DNA from: Prodigiosinella confusarubida
Lineage (GTDB): Bacteria > Pseudomonadota > Gammaproteobacteria > Enterobacterales > Enterobacteriaceae
Length of the DNA stretch: 64,000 nucleotides
Direction: 5' to 3'
Assembly (NCBI RefSeq): GCF_002847015.1
Contig: NZ_CP025085.1
Span: forward strand, 4,154,001-4,218,000
This document shows, in pieces, positions 51,564-63,106 of this stretch. The position numbers and the translations under genes are program-made. Positions within the stretch are counted from its first letter, which is position 1; every line of letters begins with the position of its first letter. The notes beneath the pieces were generated by a model. That model was not told where the DNA came from and did no database searches. It saw only the letters and a program-made list of their open reading frames with translations.

Positions 51564-52883
51564 TTAAAGATGCACCCTGACTTCCTGATGACCAGACACC
51601 CGGTCGTAAATAATCGCCACCAGCAACACCGCCATGGATGGCGGCAGCCAGGCCAACCCTTGTTCACTCAACGGCAAATGCAATAACCACAGTGGCAGCA
51701 ACGGCTGGAAGGCAGACGATTTTACACCATCAACCATGCCAAATAACAGGCTCACCAACATCACCGGCGCGATAATATGCGCACTGTTATTCCACCAGCG
51801 AAGCGTAAAACTCAGTAAAACCAGCACGATACAGGGCGGATAAATCGCCGTCAGCACCGGAATGGACATTTGAATCAAGTGGCTCAATCCCAGATTAGAC
51901 ACCACCATTGAAAACAGCCCCAGGGTGAAAACCAGTGTACGGTAGGAAAAAGGCAGATACTGGGAAAAAAACTCCGCACAGGCGCAAGTCAGCCCTACCG
52001 CGGTCACCATGCAGGCAGTAAAAATCAGCAATGCCAGAAAGCTACTGCCCATATTACCAAAGGTGTGCTGAACATAAGCATGCAGAATTTCAGCCCCATT
52101 CTGCGCTTCCGGCACCAAAACACCGCTGTTCGATCCCAACTGGAACAGACTCAAGTAAACCAGTGTTAAACCAACACCCGCAATCAACCCCGCCAGCATG
52201 GTGTACCGGGTAAGCAGGGCAGCATCGACAACCCCTCGGGAACGGGCGGCGTTAACTATTACAATACCGAATACCATCGCCCCCAGCGTATCCATAGTGA
52301 GATAACCATTAATAAACCCGCTGGAAAAAGGCACATGCTGATAGATATCAGTAGCCGGAATGGGAGCACCGACAGGCCACAGTAGCGCCGCCACACCCAA
52401 TATCGTCAGAGCGATAATTTTTACCGGTGCCAGAATATGACCGACAGTATCCAGCAAACGTCCCGGATACAGGGAAATCCCGATGACAATCGCAAAATAG
52501 ATCAGGCTATATATCAGTAGCGGTGTGGTGCCCTCACCCACCAACGGTGCAATACCTACTTCAAACGATACTGTTGCGGTACGAGGGGTTGCAAACAATG
52601 GACCGACGGCCAGGTAGCATACCGTCGCCAGCACAACGCCGGCTTTCTTGCCAATCGGACTGCTCAAGGTATCGATACCACCGCCAACCCGTGCCAAGGC
52701 AATAATGGTTAGGACCGGTAGCCCAACGGCAGTGATCAAAAAACCGAGTGCGGCGATCCAGACATGTTCTCCCGCCTGTAAACCCACCATCGGGGGGAAA
52801 ATGATATTCCCCGCGCCGACAAACAGGGCAAAGGTCATAAAACCCAATGCCATGATATCTTTGGACGTTAAACGATGACTCAT
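51564..52883 (-). CDS. brnQ: Branched-chain amino acid transporter BrnQ
   Basis: 439 residues, the E. coli length. Sodium- or proton-coupled uptake of leucine, isoleucine and valine (LIV-II system) with twelve membrane helices. Conserved N-terminus [31 protein letters not shown]. In E. coli brnQ-proY lies between phoR and malZ; here a MetE-like gene is inserted between brnQ and phoR. Confidence 0.96.
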   Translation of the reverse strand: MSHRLTSKDIMALGFMTFALFVGAGNIIFPPMVGLQAGEHVWIAALGFLITAVGLPVLTIIALARVGGGIDTLSSPIGKKAGVVLATVCYLAVGPLFATPRTATVSFEVGIAPLVGEGTTPLLIYSLIYFAIVIGISLYPGRLLDTVGHILAPVKIIALTILGVAALLWPVGAPIPATDIYQHVPFSSGFINGYLTMDTLGAMVFGIVIVNAARSRGVVDAALLTRYTMLAGLIAGVGLTLVYLSLFQLGSNSGVLVPEAQNGAEILHAYVQHTFGNMGSSFLALLIFTACMVTAVGLTCACAEFFSQYLPFSYRTLVFTLGLFSMVVSNLGLSHLIQMSIPVLTAIYPPCIVLVLLSFTLRWWNNSAHIIAPVMLVSLLFGMVDGVKSSAFQPLLPLWLLHLPLSEQGLAWLPPSMAVLLVAIIYDRVSGHQEVRVHL

Positions 52884-53002
52884 AGTTATGTCGTGTTGCC
52901 TGTATAAACTCGCTAAAAAAGAAAAAACCGGGTAGAAAAATCAGCGACACCAGATTTTCATTCGGGCAATGTGCAGAATTATTGAAATAATTGATTGGCG
53001 TA

Positions 53003-53092
53003 TATATCCATCATCTTTCAAGTTGCAGATGCGTTAGCTGCGCTCAGTTACCTGACTGCCGTCTTCCTGCATCGTGCAATTTATTGGATATA
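53003..53092. repeat. Degenerate short intergenic repeat (MITE-like) upstream of brnQ
   Basis: An approximately 90-base element bounded by 8-bp inverted ends TATATCCA and TGGATATA. Internally it has ATCTTTCAAGTTGCAGATGC, GTTAGCTGCGCTCA and GCCGTCTTCCTGCA, phrases I recall from the common 'CTTCAAGTTGCAG..GCGTTGGCTGCGCTC' intergenic repeats of Pectobacteriaceae, Serratia and Yersinia relatives. It looks shortened. It lies in the 486-base gap 52884-53369, which otherwise holds the brnQ promoter side, an AT-rich stretch and the terminator at 53315; no gene seen. Confidence 0.65.
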
Positions 53093-53314
53093 GCCACAAT
53101 GGGGGCTAAGTAAAGCGTTTATAGCGAAAAAATACAATACTTGATCTAAAAAGCAGAATATTAAACTAAATTTAATTATCAAGATGGCATATTGAGTTAA
53201 TTTAGGACAATCGACCAATACATGATTTGTGCATCATAAGAATATTTAGTGCAATAAAATCCCATTAAATACTTAAATTGTACAAAATAAAACCATAACC
53301 AAAACTTATAGAAA

Positions 53315-53344
53315 TAAAAAACGCCGGCGAAATATGCCAGCGTT
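53315..53344 (-). terminator. Intrinsic terminator of the MetE-like gene
   Basis: Minus strand: AACGCTGGC-ATATTTC-GCCGGCGTT and a run of T, about 25 bases after the stop at 53370. One wobble pair in the stem. Confidence 0.85.
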
Positions 53345-53369
53345 ATAACAAACATAAACGGGTACTGAA

Positions 53370-54476
53370 TCACCACACACGCTGGGCGATATCGACCACT
53401 AGTTTCAGCTTGTTCCACTGAGCGTCTTCGCTCAGGCTGTTGCCCTCTTCTGTTGACGCGAAGCCACACTGCGGACTCAGACAAAGCTGTTTTATGTCAA
53501 CATATTTTGCCGCTTCAGCAATACGACTTTCTACATCCTGTACATTTTCCAATTCGCCATTTTTAGTCGTGATAAGCCCCAGTACAACTTGTTGGTGTCC
53601 CGGCTTGATATAGCGCAACGGCTCAAATCCCCCCGCACGCTCCGAGTCATACTCCAGAAAGAAAGCATCGACATTCACTTCACCAAACAGGGTTTTGGCC
53701 ACCGGTTCATAGCCCCCTTCGGAAATCCAGGTCGAACGGAAATTCCCCCGGCAAACATGCAGCCCGATAATCAGATCGTCTGGTTTGCCAATCAACGCTT
53801 TATTCAGCACATCCGCATAAATACGGCATAGTTGTTGTGGATCTTCACCACGTTCACGGATTTGACGCTTCTGATCGTCAGAACACAGATAGGCCCATAC
53901 CGTGTCATCCAGTTGCAAATAACGGCAACCTGCATCATAAAACGCTTTAATGGCATCACGCCAAGTCTGTGCCAAATCGTCAAAGTAGGTGCCCAGATCG
54001 GGGTAAATAGTGCTATCAATAGCCTTACGACCGCCACGAAAATGCATCACGCTTGGACTGGGTATGGTCATCTTCGCCACCGCATCGCCCGCAATAGCGT
54101 GCAGATAACGGAAGTCTGCCAGCATGGGATGCTGTGGGTTGAAACTCACTTTACCGGTTACTTTTATGCCACGGGACTTGGTCTGAATACCGTTGAACTG
54201 AATGCCTTGCTCGGCTTCATAACGCTCAACACCGCTCAACCCTTCAAAAAAATCGAAATGCCACCAGGCACGACGAAATTCACCATCAGTCACCACCTGC
54301 AATCCGGTGTTCCGCTGCAACTCAACCGCACGCAGAATTTCCTGATCTTCTATGTTCCGCAATTGAGCGGCGTCAATCTCACCAGCCTGAAACTGCTCAC
54401 GGGCCTGTTTAATTGCTGCGGGACGCAACAAACTACCGACCACGTCGGCACGAAACGGAGGAAGTGTTTGTGTCAT
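53370..54476 (-). CDS. MetE C-terminal-like cobalamin-independent methionine synthase
   Basis: 368 residues, half of full MetE (about 750): only the catalytic C-terminal barrel, like Bacillus YxjG/YxjH and other 'MetE II' proteins. The zinc ligands can be placed: His240 and Cys242 (GLHVCRGN), Glu275 (FFLEYD) and Cys337 (LSPQCGF). A methyl transfer to homocysteine is expected; the methyl donor is not clear, since such short forms may not use polyglutamyl methyl-folate. The start is the ATG at 54474-54476 (MTQTLPPFRADVVGSLLRP); the 14-residue extension upstream is unsupported. Tandem MetJ boxes and a perfect MetR box lie upstream, showing methionine control. Monocistronic. Confidence 0.85.
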   Translation of the reverse strand: MTQTLPPFRADVVGSLLRPAAIKQAREQFQAGEIDAAQLRNIEDQEILRAVELQRNTGLQVVTDGEFRRAWWHFDFFEGLSGVERYEAEQGIQFNGIQTKSRGIKVTGKVSFNPQHPMLADFRYLHAIAGDAVAKMTIPSPSVMHFRGGRKAIDSTIYPDLGTYFDDLAQTWRDAIKAFYDAGCRYLQLDDTVWAYLCSDDQKRQIRERGEDPQQLCRIYADVLNKALIGKPDDLIIGLHVCRGNFRSTWISEGGYEPVAKTLFGEVNVDAFFLEYDSERAGGFEPLRYIKPGHQQVVLGLITTKNGELENVQDVESRIAEAAKYVDIKQLCLSPQCGFASTEEGNSLSEDAQWNKLKLVVDIAQRVW

Positions 54477-54563
54477 GTTTTGCTCCTGACAGCCTGTTGA
54501 CAGCGCAATTACTGTCACAGAGTTATAGTTTCATTATAAAATAATTACGCCGCTGTATTTAAT

Positions 54564-54579
54564 GGACATCTAGACGGCT
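54564..54579 (-). promoter_or_regulatory. Tandem MetJ boxes upstream of the MetE-like gene
   Basis: GGACATCT directly followed by AGACGGCT: two adjacent 8-bp met boxes (consensus AGACGTCT) with 6/8 and 7/8 matches. MetJ with SAM binds such tandem arrays and represses. It lies about 88 bases before the start codon, near where a promoter should be. Confidence 0.75.
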
Positions 54580-54641
54580 AAAAGTGAGGGCATATTGGCA
54601 TGAGTATTAATCAAGGACAAGGGAGTAATTTTCACATCACA

Positions 54642-54654
54642 TGAAATAAATTCA
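54642..54654 (-). promoter_or_regulatory. MetR box upstream of the MetE-like gene
   Basis: TGAA-ATAAA-TTCA, a perfect match to the MetR consensus TGAA-N5-TTCA, 62 bases upstream of the met boxes. MetR with homocysteine activates metE in E. coli from similar distances. Confidence 0.7.
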
Positions 54655-54768
54655 TCTTTCCGTGACAAATACTCATGAATGTATAGCGAGGTTGGGTACC
54701 ATAAACAACACCGAGCAGCAACAACATAGCTGCGGCGGCATGGTAGCGGATTTCATCAGGTATTTCCG

Positions 54769-56091
54769 TCAGGCTAACGGTTTAGCCGTATTTTGGTTCA
54801 GGGCGGAAGACACTATTAACCGGTTTGGCAGGGTAAACATAAAGCGAGAACCAATACCTTCCTCGCTAATAACTTCCAGCCTGGAGTCATGATGGCCAAG
54901 GGCGTGTTTCACGATAGCCAGCCCCAGTCCACTCCCCCCGGTCTGGCGGGAACGGGCTTTATCCACACGATAAAACCGCTCGGTCAGGCGAGGTAGATGT
55001 TTGGGGGCAATACCTGGCCCGTTATCGCTCACCTGAAACTGTGCGCCCGATGGCGTCTGTTGCCAGCACACCTCAATACGGGTTCCCTTCGGCGTATGAT
55101 TCACCGCGTTATACACTAAATTAGAAACCGCGCTGCGCAGCTGATCTTCATTACCGAACACTTTTAATTGTTCATTAACACGAAAAATGATCTCATGGCG
55201 CCCTTGACTCAGCGTCTCCGCTTCACGCTGTAACACCCGCAGCATCAGCGGAATGTCCACTTCCTCGCTCAGATCGATAGCGGTTGCCGCCTCGATGCGG
55301 GATAGCGTAAGCAGTTGTTTAACCAGGCCATCCATCCGCCGCGTCTGCTCCTGCATGGTATTGAGCGCCTTTGCCTGTAAAGTGGCATCCAGCGATTCAT
55401 CACTCATCATTTCCAGATAACCTTGTAACACTGTCAATGGTGTACGCAGCTCGTGACTGACATTAGCAAAGAAATTACGGCGGGCACCTTCAAGCTGACG
55501 CATTTGCGTCACGTCGCGAGCCACTATCAGCAGTTGTCCCTCTGAATAGGGCATCACGCGGAACTCGACATGGTACGAATTATTCAACAGCAACATCAGC
55601 GGCCCACTGAAGTCCCGTAACTGCATATATTCGGTAAATTCAGGATAACGCAGTAAATTGAGAATATTTTGACCATTATCCTCTGGCCAACGAAATCCCA
55701 GTAGATGCTGGGCCAACCGATTACACCAGATCATGGTGCCTTCTTCTGTGGTGATCACTACCGCGTCAGGTAGTGACTCAGCGCCGCTGCGAAAACGTTT
55801 GATCAACAGAGCCAGTTCGCGCCGACGTCGACGGTTGCGCAACTGCATCTGATAAAGACCATAAAACAGCGGTTCCCAGCTCCATCGACCGGGAGGTGGC
55901 GTCATGCTGCGGTCAATCCACAGCCAATGAGAGAGTTTAAGCTGATTGTAAAAATTCCAGCATAAAGCCGCCAGAACAAAGACCAGAAGAAACCAGGGCA
56001 GATAACCAAAAATCAGCCCAAGCAACACAGCAGGAGTACAAAAAAAAGCCAGCTCCAATGCCAGCTTTTTCCAGGATAAACGTTCTAGCAC
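54769..56091 (-). CDS. phoR: Phosphate-regulon sensor kinase PhoR
   Basis: 440 residues (E. coli 431). Two N-terminal membrane helices (about 10-50), a PAS domain (about 105-200, [26 protein letters not shown]) and the kinase core with phosphorylated His near residue 213 ([13 protein letters not shown]), N-box [12 protein letters not shown]1 [11 protein letters not shown] and G2 [12 protein letters not shown]. Partner of PhoB, encoded 27 bases upstream in the same operon. The C-terminus is about nine residues longer than in E. coli. Confidence 0.97.
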   Translation of the reverse strand: MLERLSWKKLALELAFFCTPAVLLGLIFGYLPWFLLVFVLAALCWNFYNQLKLSHWLWIDRSMTPPPGRWSWEPLFYGLYQMQLRNRRRRRELALLIKRFRSGAESLPDAVVITTEEGTMIWCNRLAQHLLGFRWPEDNGQNILNLLRYPEFTEYMQLRDFSGPLMLLLNNSYHVEFRVMPYSEGQLLIVARDVTQMRQLEGARRNFFANVSHELRTPLTVLQGYLEMMSDESLDATLQAKALNTMQEQTRRMDGLVKQLLTLSRIEAATAIDLSEEVDIPLMLRVLQREAETLSQGRHEIIFRVNEQLKVFGNEDQLRSAVSNLVYNAVNHTPKGTRIEVCWQQTPSGAQFQVSDNGPGIAPKHLPRLTERFYRVDKARSRQTGGSGLGLAIVKHALGHHDSRLEVISEEGIGSRFMFTLPNRLIVSSALNQNTAKPLA

Positions 56092-56118
56092 GTTAGAAAA
56101 TCTCCCAAACTAACGCTG

Positions 56119-56808
56119 TCAGTAACGCGTCGAGAAACGATAACCGGTTCCACGAACGGTCTGCACCATTTTGTCATGCCCACTGGTCTCCAGCGCTTTA
56201 CGAAGACGGCGGATATGAACATCAACAGTACGATCCTCAACATAAACGTTAGTGCCCCAAACATGATTCAGCAACTGTTCACGACTATATACCCGTTCAG
56301 AGTGCGTCATAAAGAAATGCAGCAATTTAAATTCAGTTGGCCCCATATCCAGCGCGTACTCATCCGTCGTCACTCGATGTGAAGAAGGATCAAGGCTTAA
56401 CCCGCGCATTTCAATCACTTCATCCACCGCCATGGGTGAAATCCGACGCATCACAGCCTTGATACGCGCTACCAGTTCCTTGGGGGAAAATGGTTTGGTA
56501 ATGTAATCATCCGCACCGACTTCAAGCCCACGCACCCGATCTTCTTCTTCTCCGCGCGCGGTAAGCATCATTACCGGAATATCCCGGGTCAGTGTTTCAC
56601 GTTTCATGTGCTTGATGAATTGCAGGCCTGAACCGCCAGGCAGCATCCAGTCAAGCAGAACCAATTCAGGGTATGGTTCAGTCAGCTGGTTTATCGCGCT
56701 ATCATAATCTTCCGCCTCAACTGGCTGATAACCGTTCTGTTCCAGCACAAAGCACACCATTTCACGGATAGGCGCTTCATCTTCCACAACCAAAATACGT
56801 CTTGCCAT
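56119..56808 (-). CDS. phoB: Phosphate-regulon response regulator PhoB
   Basis: 229 residues, the E. coli length. Receiver domain with Asp53 ([11 protein letters not shown]), acidic pocket EDE at 9-11 and Lys in TKPFSP; C-terminal OmpR-type winged helix (about 125-229, [33 protein letters not shown]). Start: ATG 56806-56808 ([17 protein letters not shown]); the five-residue extension is unlikely. A pho-box-like sequence upstream fits autoregulation. Divergent from sbcD. Confidence 0.97.
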   Translation of the reverse strand: MARRILVVEDEAPIREMVCFVLEQNGYQPVEAEDYDSAINQLTEPYPELVLLDWMLPGGSGLQFIKHMKRETLTRDIPVMMLTARGEEEDRVRGLEVGADDYITKPFSPKELVARIKAVMRRISPMAVDEVIEMRGLSLDPSSHRVTTDEYALDMGPTEFKLLHFFMTHSERVYSREQLLNHVWGTNVYVEDRTVDVHIRRLRKALETSGHDKMVQTVRGTGYRFSTRY

Positions 56809-56867
56809 CGTTAATCCTGCCATTAATCATCGCTATTAGCGTGCGGAATGCATTATGCGTCACTTTT

Positions 56868-56886
56868 GTGACAGATTTATGAACAG
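56868..56886 (-). promoter_or_regulatory. Pho box upstream of phoB
   Basis: Minus strand CTGTTCATAAATCTGTCAC: the second 7-mer CTGTCAC is perfect and the first, TGTTCAT, is degenerate, spaced by AAAT as in the pho box CTGTCAT-N4-CTGTCAT. It is 60 bases before the phoB start, and matches the E. coli phoB pho box except for one extra T. Confidence 0.72.
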
Positions 56887-57020
56887 AAACCTGCCCCCGG
56901 ATACACTCTTCTGGTCTGATTTAACCTGACGTAATTACTGCTATTCTTTGCGACAGCACTAAACTGACCACCTATAATCGCCGATGATAACTATTACATA
57001 CCCCATCAGCAGGGAGTTTC

Positions 57021-58259
57021 ATGCGAATTATTCACACTTCTGACTGGCATCTTGGTCAATATTTTTATACCAAGAGCCGTGCCGCTGAACACCAGGCCTT
57101 TCTACGCTGGTTGATTCATCAAGTTCAACAACACGATGTGGATGCAGTAATAGTAGCAGGTGACATTTTCGATAACGGAACCCCGCCCAGCTATGCACGG
57201 GAGATATATAACCGTTTTGTCGTGGATTTGCAGCACACCGGTTGCCAGTTGGTGATACTTGGCGGAAACCATGACTCAGTGGCCACGCTGAACGAATCCC
57301 GTTCCCTGCTGGCCTGCCTGAACACGCAGGTCATCGCCAGCAGCGATAACGATATTGACCGGCAAGTGCTGGTACTGAATAACCGTCAGGGAGAACCGGG
57401 TGCCCTATTGTGCGCCATTCCTTTCTTGCGTCCGCGCGATTTGCTAACCAGCCAGGCTGGCCAGTCTGGTGCAGATAAACAGCGAGCGCTGCTGGACGCC
57501 ATTGCCGAACATTATCAGCACTGCTACCAGGTTGTCTGTCAGCGACGTGATGAGCTGGGATTACCCTTGCCCATCATTGCTACTGGTCACCTCACCACTG
57601 TCGGTGTCACAACATCGGATTCAGTGCGTGATATTTATATTGGCACGTTGGAAGCCTTTCCAGCTCAACTCTTTCCCCCCGCCGATTATATTGCCCTCGG
57701 ACACATTCACCGCCCTCAACGAATCGCAAAGACCGAACACATTCGTTATAGCGGCTCCCCCATCGCATTGAGCTTTGATGAGTTGAATCACGAAAAATCC
57801 GTTTATCTGGTCACGTTTGACCAAGGATCACTCCACACTGTCGATACATTGACCATCCCAGAAACACAGCCGATGCAGTTGATCAAAGGCGATTTGGTAG
57901 AAATTGAACGTCGCCTGAACGGATTCAGGGAGTATCAGGGAGCATCGCCAGTCTGGCTGGATATTGAAGTCGCCACACAGGACTACCTGAATGACATTCA
58001 GAAACGGATTGAAGAACTGACGGTGGGGCTACATGTTGAAGTGCTGCTACTGCGCCGGGCGCGGGAACAACATTTACAAATGCTGATACAACAGGAAAAA
58101 GAGACACTGAACGAACTGAAACCAGAAGAGGTCTTCGAACGGCGCCTGGCGTTGGAGCCCGACCTGGAGACACCACGTCGACAACGACTTCAGACACTGT
58201 TTACACAGGTCATGCATGACATCGAACAGGATGAACACCGGCAGGAGGACAAGGTATGA
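57021..58259 (+). CDS. sbcD: SbcCD nuclease, SbcD (Mre11-type) subunit
   Basis: 412 residues (E. coli 400). Metallophosphoesterase motifs in order: DWHLGQ at 7-12, GDIFDNG near 48, GGNHDSV near 81, GHLTT near 190 and GHIHRPQ near 233. With SbcC it cuts DNA hairpins and protein-blocked ends and processes double-strand breaks. Overlaps sbcC by 4 bases (ATGA), giving translational coupling. Divergent from phoB. Confidence 0.97.
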   Translation: MRIIHTSDWHLGQYFYTKSRAAEHQAFLRWLIHQVQQHDVDAVIVAGDIFDNGTPPSYAREIYNRFVVDLQHTGCQLVILGGNHDSVATLNESRSLLACLNTQVIASSDNDIDRQVLVLNNRQGEPGALLCAIPFLRPRDLLTSQAGQSGADKQRALLDAIAEHYQHCYQVVCQRRDELGLPLPIIATGHLTTVGVTTSDSVRDIYIGTLEAFPAQLFPPADYIALGHIHRPQRIAKTEHIRYSGSPIALSFDELNHEKSVYLVTFDQGSLHTVDTLTIPETQPMQLIKGDLVEIERRLNGFREYQGASPVWLDIEVATQDYLNDIQKRIEELTVGLHVEVLLLRRAREQHLQMLIQQEKETLNELKPEEVFERRLALEPDLETPRRQRLQTLFTQVMHDIEQDEHRQEDKV

Positions 58260-61200
58260 AAATACTCAGCCTGCGTTTAAAAAACCTCAACTCGCTACAA
58301 GGCGAGTGGAAAGTTGATTTCACCCGCGAACCTTTCGTCAGTAATAGCCTGTTTGCCATCACCGGGCCGACCGGTGCTGGTAAAACCACACTGCTCGACG
58401 CCATCTGTCTGGCGTTATATCACCAGACACCGCGGCTGAAAGTGACACCCACTCAGAATGAACTGATGACGCGACATACCGCTGAGTCGCTGGCCGAAGT
58501 TGAATTTGAAGTCAAGGGTATTGCCTATCGAGCCTTCTGGAGTCAACGTCGGGCCCGTAATTCACCGGAAGGGAATCTACAACCACCGAAAGTCGAGCTA
58601 GCCCGGTGTGCCGACGGTAAAATTCTGACAGAAAAGATCAATGACAAGCTGGCAATGATTGCCGATATCACCGGCCTTGATTTCGACCGGTTCACCAAAT
58701 CCATGCTGTTATCCCAGGGGCAATTCGCCGCTTTCCTCAACGCTGACGCCAACGAACGGGCAGAATTACTGGAAGAGCTGACAGGTACGGAGATTTACGG
58801 CCTCATTTCCGAACGGGTATTTGAACAGCATAAAGAAGCACAGGTTCAATTGGATACATTCCGCGCACGCGCCAGCAGCATCGAACTGCTAAGTGATGAA
58901 CAGCGTGCGGAACTGGAACATCAGTTGTCAGCACGACAACAACGAGAGCAGTCACTGAGTCTACAACGTGATGAAATCCTCGCACATCAGCGCTGGTATG
59001 AAACACTGGCGCAATGTCAGCAGGCGCTCACTGCCACGCAACAGCAGCGCAGTCAGGTAGAGCAGATGCAACAACAGGCTCGACCACAACTGGAACGATT
59101 GGCGACAAGTGCGCCAGCGGAAAAATTACGCCCTCTTTATGATACGCAAGAACGATGTCAACGTGAAAAAACGTTACTGGCCCAGCACATTACTGACTTG
59201 ACTGACCAGTTGATCAACCAGCAATCCGTCGTGGCTTTACTGAAATCACAAGCCGAAAAAGCGATAGTGGCGCAACAGGAACATGCCGATTACCGTCAGC
59301 AACAGGAAACCCTGATCAACGAACAAGTCCTACCGCTGGACCTCCATATCGCCACGCAACAGGAGCAACGCAACCGGTATCAGCACGCGCTAGAGCAACA
59401 GCGTAACCAACAGAAAGCCGCTATCGGCAAGCTAGAGCAATTACGTCAGCAGTATCGCCAAACCCAGGAACGGTTAAGGCAAATTGACATTTACCGACAG
59501 CAAAACCTGATGTATCAACACTGGGGAAGCCATATTCCGCTTTGGCAGGCCCAGTTCCCACAGCAACGGAAACTATTACAGGAACTGCTGATACTACAGG
59601 ACAGACTTGCACAACAGCAGGAGCAGTCAGAACATCTGCAACGTCAGCAGGTAAAGCTAATCGAAAAACGTGATGCACAGCAGGCCGCCACCGGACGAGC
59701 GCAGCAGTTACTCGGACAACATCAGCAACACCACCAGCAACAAGAACAACAGCTGCCAGTAACGACGCTTCAGCAGCAGCTTGTCCAACTCACCACTCAG
59801 CGGCCGCAACGGCAACAACTCTCGACCAGCACCACAGTCCTGCACCGATTGTCCAACCAGTATCAATTGTTGGATGCACAGCAACAGGACTCTCAACACC
59901 GCATCGAGCAGTTGGAAGCATTACAGTTACGACAACGTCAGGAGTATCAACGACAGGCCCAACACCTGATCGATTTAGATAAACGCTATGAACTGGAACA
60001 GCGGATTGCCAGTCTTGAAAACGAACGAAGTCAATTGCAGCCGGGTAAAGAGTGTCCATTGTGTGGTTCTACACATCATCCGGCAGTTGAACGCTACCAG
60101 ACACTGCGCGTTTCAGAAACCCAGAATCGACTGCATGCCCTACGTCAGGAAGTGGAAACACTGAAGGCGGCAGTGATACAAACAGAAACGCAGCTACAGT
60201 TATTGCAGCAACAGCGTCAACAACAACAAACTGCACTGTTAAATGTTTCTCAGGAACATGAGGCACTACAACAGGAATGCCAAACGCTAAGTGAACACTT
60301 ACTTGTAAACTTCAACCCACAGCAGCCAGAAACACTTATCACCTGGCTGGAACAGTGTGATGAGCAGGAACGGTCACTCCAGTCCCAGATTACAGAACGA
60401 GAGCAAAATCAGCACCAGATACAGAAAAGTAAGGATTTACTGACCGCAGCCAATCAGCTATTGCAACAAACGGAACAGCAGATGGCGTTGAATATCCAGC
60501 AGCAACGCATGCTGGAAACCACGCATATCGAATTGCAACAAACTCGGGAAAAGGTCGAGCAGGAACAAAATCGACTGCACCAATCCATCACGCAATCACT
60601 TACGCGTTTCGGTCTGCCAATTCCCGATGCTGACGAGCAAGAATCATGGCTTGGTCAACGTCAGATGGAGTGGCTGCGATGGCAGGAGAACGAGCACGAA
60701 CAACATCAGCAAACCCCTCTGTTATCGTCACTGAATACCGAAATTGAAGGTGATGAACGGCGTTTGCGTGAAATAGACGAAGTCATCAAAACACAACAAC
60801 AGCAATTGACGGAAACGGAGCAGTCGCTGGAACAGGCTCAACAGACCCGCTGGCAGTTATTCGGCAATAAACAGGTCAATGACGTTCTTGGGCAATTGCG
60901 TCAGCTCAGTCAGAAGCATGAACAATACCGTCAGAAGTCTCAGGCACAATGGCAGCAAGGACAGTCTGCGTTCAGCCGTCTTACCGGTGAAAAAGGCAGT
61001 CTGGAACAGCAATATCAACGAACACAAGCAGCTTATCAGCAGGCAGTACAGCATTTTGATACTGCGCTGCAACAGAGCCAGTTTGAGAATCAAGACGCAT
61101 TCAAACGCGCGCTGTTGGACGAAGCCGAGCGTAACCAGCTTATGGCGTTGAAAGAAAAAATCAGTCAGCGGCAGCAGCAGGTTGAGGCATTGCATCAGCA

Positions 61201-61939
61201 GGCGGAACTGGCGCTGGCACAGCACCTGGCCGGAAAACCTGATTCATTGTCAGAAGACATTAACCCGTCAGATATCAATCAAACGCTCGCTGGATTGAGC
61301 AATGAGCTTAAAACCGAAGTTCAACGACAGGGAGAGTTGCGTCAACAACTGGCCAGTGACCAGCAACACCGACTCAAACAACAGGTATTGCTGGATGATA
61401 TTACCAAAAGCCAGCAAGGATGCGACGACTGGGGTTATCTTAACCACCTGATTGGCTCGCAAAAAGGCGACAAATTCCGCCGTTTTGCCCAGGGATTAAC
61501 ACTGGACCATCTGGTCTATTTGGCCAACCGCCAACTTTCACGCCTGCATGGCCGTTATCTGCTGCAACGTAAAGCCTCTGACACGCTGGAGTTACAGGTA
61601 GTAGATACCTGGCAGGCGGACGCCGTTCGGGATACGCGAACCTTGTCCGGCGGGGAAAGTTTTCTGGTCAGTCTGGCGCTGGCGCTGGCGCTCTCCGATT
61701 TGGTCAGTAACAAAACACGCATTGACTCGCTATTTCTGGATGAGGGCTTCGGTACGTTGGATGGTGAAACGCTGGATTCCGCGCTGGATGTACTGGATAA
61801 CCTGAATGCCTCTGGCAAAACGATTGGCGTAATCAGCCATGTTGAGGCGATGAAAGAGCGAATTCAGGTACAAATTCGGGTAAAAAAACGCAACGGTCTG
61901 GGCATCAGCCAACTGGACAGTGAGTATGCAGTGAAATAA
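58256..61939 (+). CDS. sbcC: SbcCD nuclease, SbcC (Rad50-type) ATPase
   Basis: 1227 residues, well above E. coli SbcC (1048). SMC-type layout: Walker [10 protein letters not shown] near residue 37, a very long Gln-rich coiled coil (about 195-1050), the zinc hook CPLC at 600-603 near its centre, the signature [17 protein letters not shown] near 1130 and Walker B/D-loop [11 protein letters not shown] near 1160. The extra length is in the coiled coil and is spread over both arms, as the hook is still central. Codons for Gln (CAG/CAA) dominate and make the DNA look repetitive. Confidence 0.96.
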   Translation: MKILSLRLKNLNSLQGEWKVDFTREPFVSNSLFAITGPTGAGKTTLLDAICLALYHQTPRLKVTPTQNELMTRHTAESLAEVEFEVKGIAYRAFWSQRRARNSPEGNLQPPKVELARCADGKILTEKINDKLAMIADITGLDFDRFTKSMLLSQGQFAAFLNADANERAELLEELTGTEIYGLISERVFEQHKEAQVQLDTFRARASSIELLSDEQRAELEHQLSARQQREQSLSLQRDEILAHQRWYETLAQCQQALTATQQQRSQVEQMQQQARPQLERLATSAPAEKLRPLYDTQERCQREKTLLAQHITDLTDQLINQQSVVALLKSQAEKAIVAQQEHADYRQQQETLINEQVLPLDLHIATQQEQRNRYQHALEQQRNQQKAAIGKLEQLRQQYRQTQERLRQIDIYRQQNLMYQHWGSHIPLWQAQFPQQRKLLQELLILQDRLAQQQEQSEHLQRQQVKLIEKRDAQQAATGRAQQLLGQHQQHHQQQEQQLPVTTLQQQLVQLTTQRPQRQQLSTSTTVLHRLSNQYQLLDAQQQDSQHRIEQLEALQLRQRQEYQRQAQHLIDLDKRYELEQRIASLENERSQLQPGKECPLCGSTHHPAVERYQTLRVSETQNRLHALRQEVETLKAAVIQTETQLQLLQQQRQQQQTALLNVSQEHEALQQECQTLSEHLLVNFNPQQPETLITWLEQCDEQERSLQSQITEREQNQHQIQKSKDLLTAANQLLQQTEQQMALNIQQQRMLETTHIELQQTREKVEQEQNRLHQSITQSLTRFGLPIPDADEQESWLGQRQMEWLRWQENEHEQHQQTPLLSSLNTEIEGDERRLREIDEVIKTQQQQLTETEQSLEQAQQTRWQLFGNKQVNDVLGQLRQLSQKHEQYRQKSQAQWQQGQSAFSRLTGEKGSLEQQYQRTQAAYQQAVQHFDTALQQSQFENQDAFKRALLDEAERNQLMALKEKISQRQQQVEALHQQAELALAQHLAGKPDSLSEDINPSDINQTLAGLSNELKTEVQRQGELRQQLASDQQHRLKQQVLLDDITKSQQGCDDWGYLNHLIGSQKGDKFRRFAQGLTLDHLVYLANRQLSRLHGRYLLQRKASDTLELQVVDTWQADAVRDTRTLSGGESFLVSLALALALSDLVSNKTRIDSLFLDEGFGTLDGETLDSALDVLDNLNASGKTIGVISHVEAMKERIQVQIRVKKRNGLGISQLDSEYAVK

Positions 61940-62132
61940 CAACTTGCGGGCCACGATATCCCCAATGCCGTGGCCCGATTCAACACTCGCGACACGGGAA
62001 ACGACGACATACGCTGACCGTGAATCCGTTATGAGACTATTTTATCTTACTTTCCCCCACTGCAATTCGTTATCATGCGCACTGTGAATAAAATCGCGTG
62101 TCTTCACCACACGCCAGCCTGGGATAACATAA

Positions 62133-63044
62133 ATGCTGTGGTTTAAAAATTTAATGATCTATCGCCTGAATCGCGATATCAGCCTGTCAGCGGATGAAAT
62201 GGAAAAACAGCTGGCCGCCTTTGCCTTTACACCGTGTGGCAGCCAGGATATGACCAAAAGTGGATGGGTTTCACCGATGGGTTCCCATAGCGACGCATTT
62301 ACTCATGTTGCCAACGGCCAGATTATTATCTGCGCACGCAAAGAAGAGAAAATTCTACCCTCACCAGTCATTAAACAAACCTTGCAGGAAAAAATTGAAA
62401 AACTGGAAGGCGAACAACACCGTAAACTGAAAAAAACCGAAAAAGACGCTTTAAAAGATGAGGTCCTGCACAGCCTGTTGCCTCGGGCCTTCAGCCGCTT
62501 TGGTCAAATCTGGTTATGGGTAGACACAGTCAACAATCTGATTATGGTTGATGCCGCCAGCGCAAAAAAAGCCGAGGACACACTGGCCTTACTGCGGAAA
62601 ACCCTCGGTTCGTTACCAGTAGTCCCGTTAACAATGGAAAACCCGATCGAACTCACGCTTACTGAATGGGTGCGATCTGGTGAGACACCTGCTGGTTTTA
62701 CACTCCAGGATGAGGCAGAACTGAAAGCCATTCTGGAAGAGGGTGGCGTTATCCGTTGCAAAAAACAGGCACTGGTCAGCGATGAAATTGCTGCCCACAT
62801 CGAAGCTGGCAAGGTGGTGACCAAATTGGCGCTGGACTGGCAGGAGCGAGTACAACTGGTACTGTCCGATGATGGTTCGCTCAAACGACTGAAATTTTCC
62901 GATATACTGCGTGAACAGAACGACGATATAGACCGGGAAGACGCAGCACAACGCTTTGATGCGGACTTTATCCTGATGACCGGCGAGTTGGCCGCGTTGA
63001 TCAAAAATCTGACGGAAGCCTTGGGTGGCGAAGCCCAGCGTTAA
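62133..63044 (+). CDS. rdgC: Recombination-associated protein RdgC
   Basis: 303 residues, the E. coli length. Ring-shaped dimer that binds double-stranded DNA without sequence preference and limits RecA activity. N-terminal [39 protein letters not shown] and the conserved GWVSPMG near residue 44. In E. coli it is also encoded near the sbcDC-phoBR region. A 193-base gap to sbcC holds its likely promoter. Confidence 0.96.
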   Translation: MLWFKNLMIYRLNRDISLSADEMEKQLAAFAFTPCGSQDMTKSGWVSPMGSHSDAFTHVANGQIIICARKEEKILPSPVIKQTLQEKIEKLEGEQHRKLKKTEKDALKDEVLHSLLPRAFSRFGQIWLWVDTVNNLIMVDAASAKKAEDTLALLRKTLGSLPVVPLTMENPIELTLTEWVRSGETPAGFTLQDEAELKAILEEGGVIRCKKQALVSDEIAAHIEAGKVVTKLALDWQERVQLVLSDDGSLKRLKFSDILREQNDDIDREDAAQRFDADFILMTGELAALIKNLTEALGGEAQR

Positions 63045-63063
63045 GAACATTGGTGCGTAAAGG

Positions 63064-63090
63064 CATCCCGCCGCATAATCCGGCGGGATG
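63064..63090. terminator. Hairpin between rdgC and the chemoreceptor gene
   Basis: CATCCCGCC, a 9-base loop, GGCGGGATG, between the convergent genes. No clear T-run on either strand, so termination by it is only plausible. Confidence 0.5.
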
Positions 63091-63106
63091 GGTTGCGTTA
63101 TGACAA

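Noticed and set aside
59000-60900. Repetitive CAG/CAA tracts as a tandem repeat or CRISPR-like array
   Set aside because: They are the Gln codons of the SbcC coiled coil, without regular unit length or spacers.
58803-61225. Several long minus-strand ORFs inside sbcC
   Set aside because: They mirror the CAG/CAA-rich coding strand (reading as Leu/Val-rich peptides) and have no independent support.
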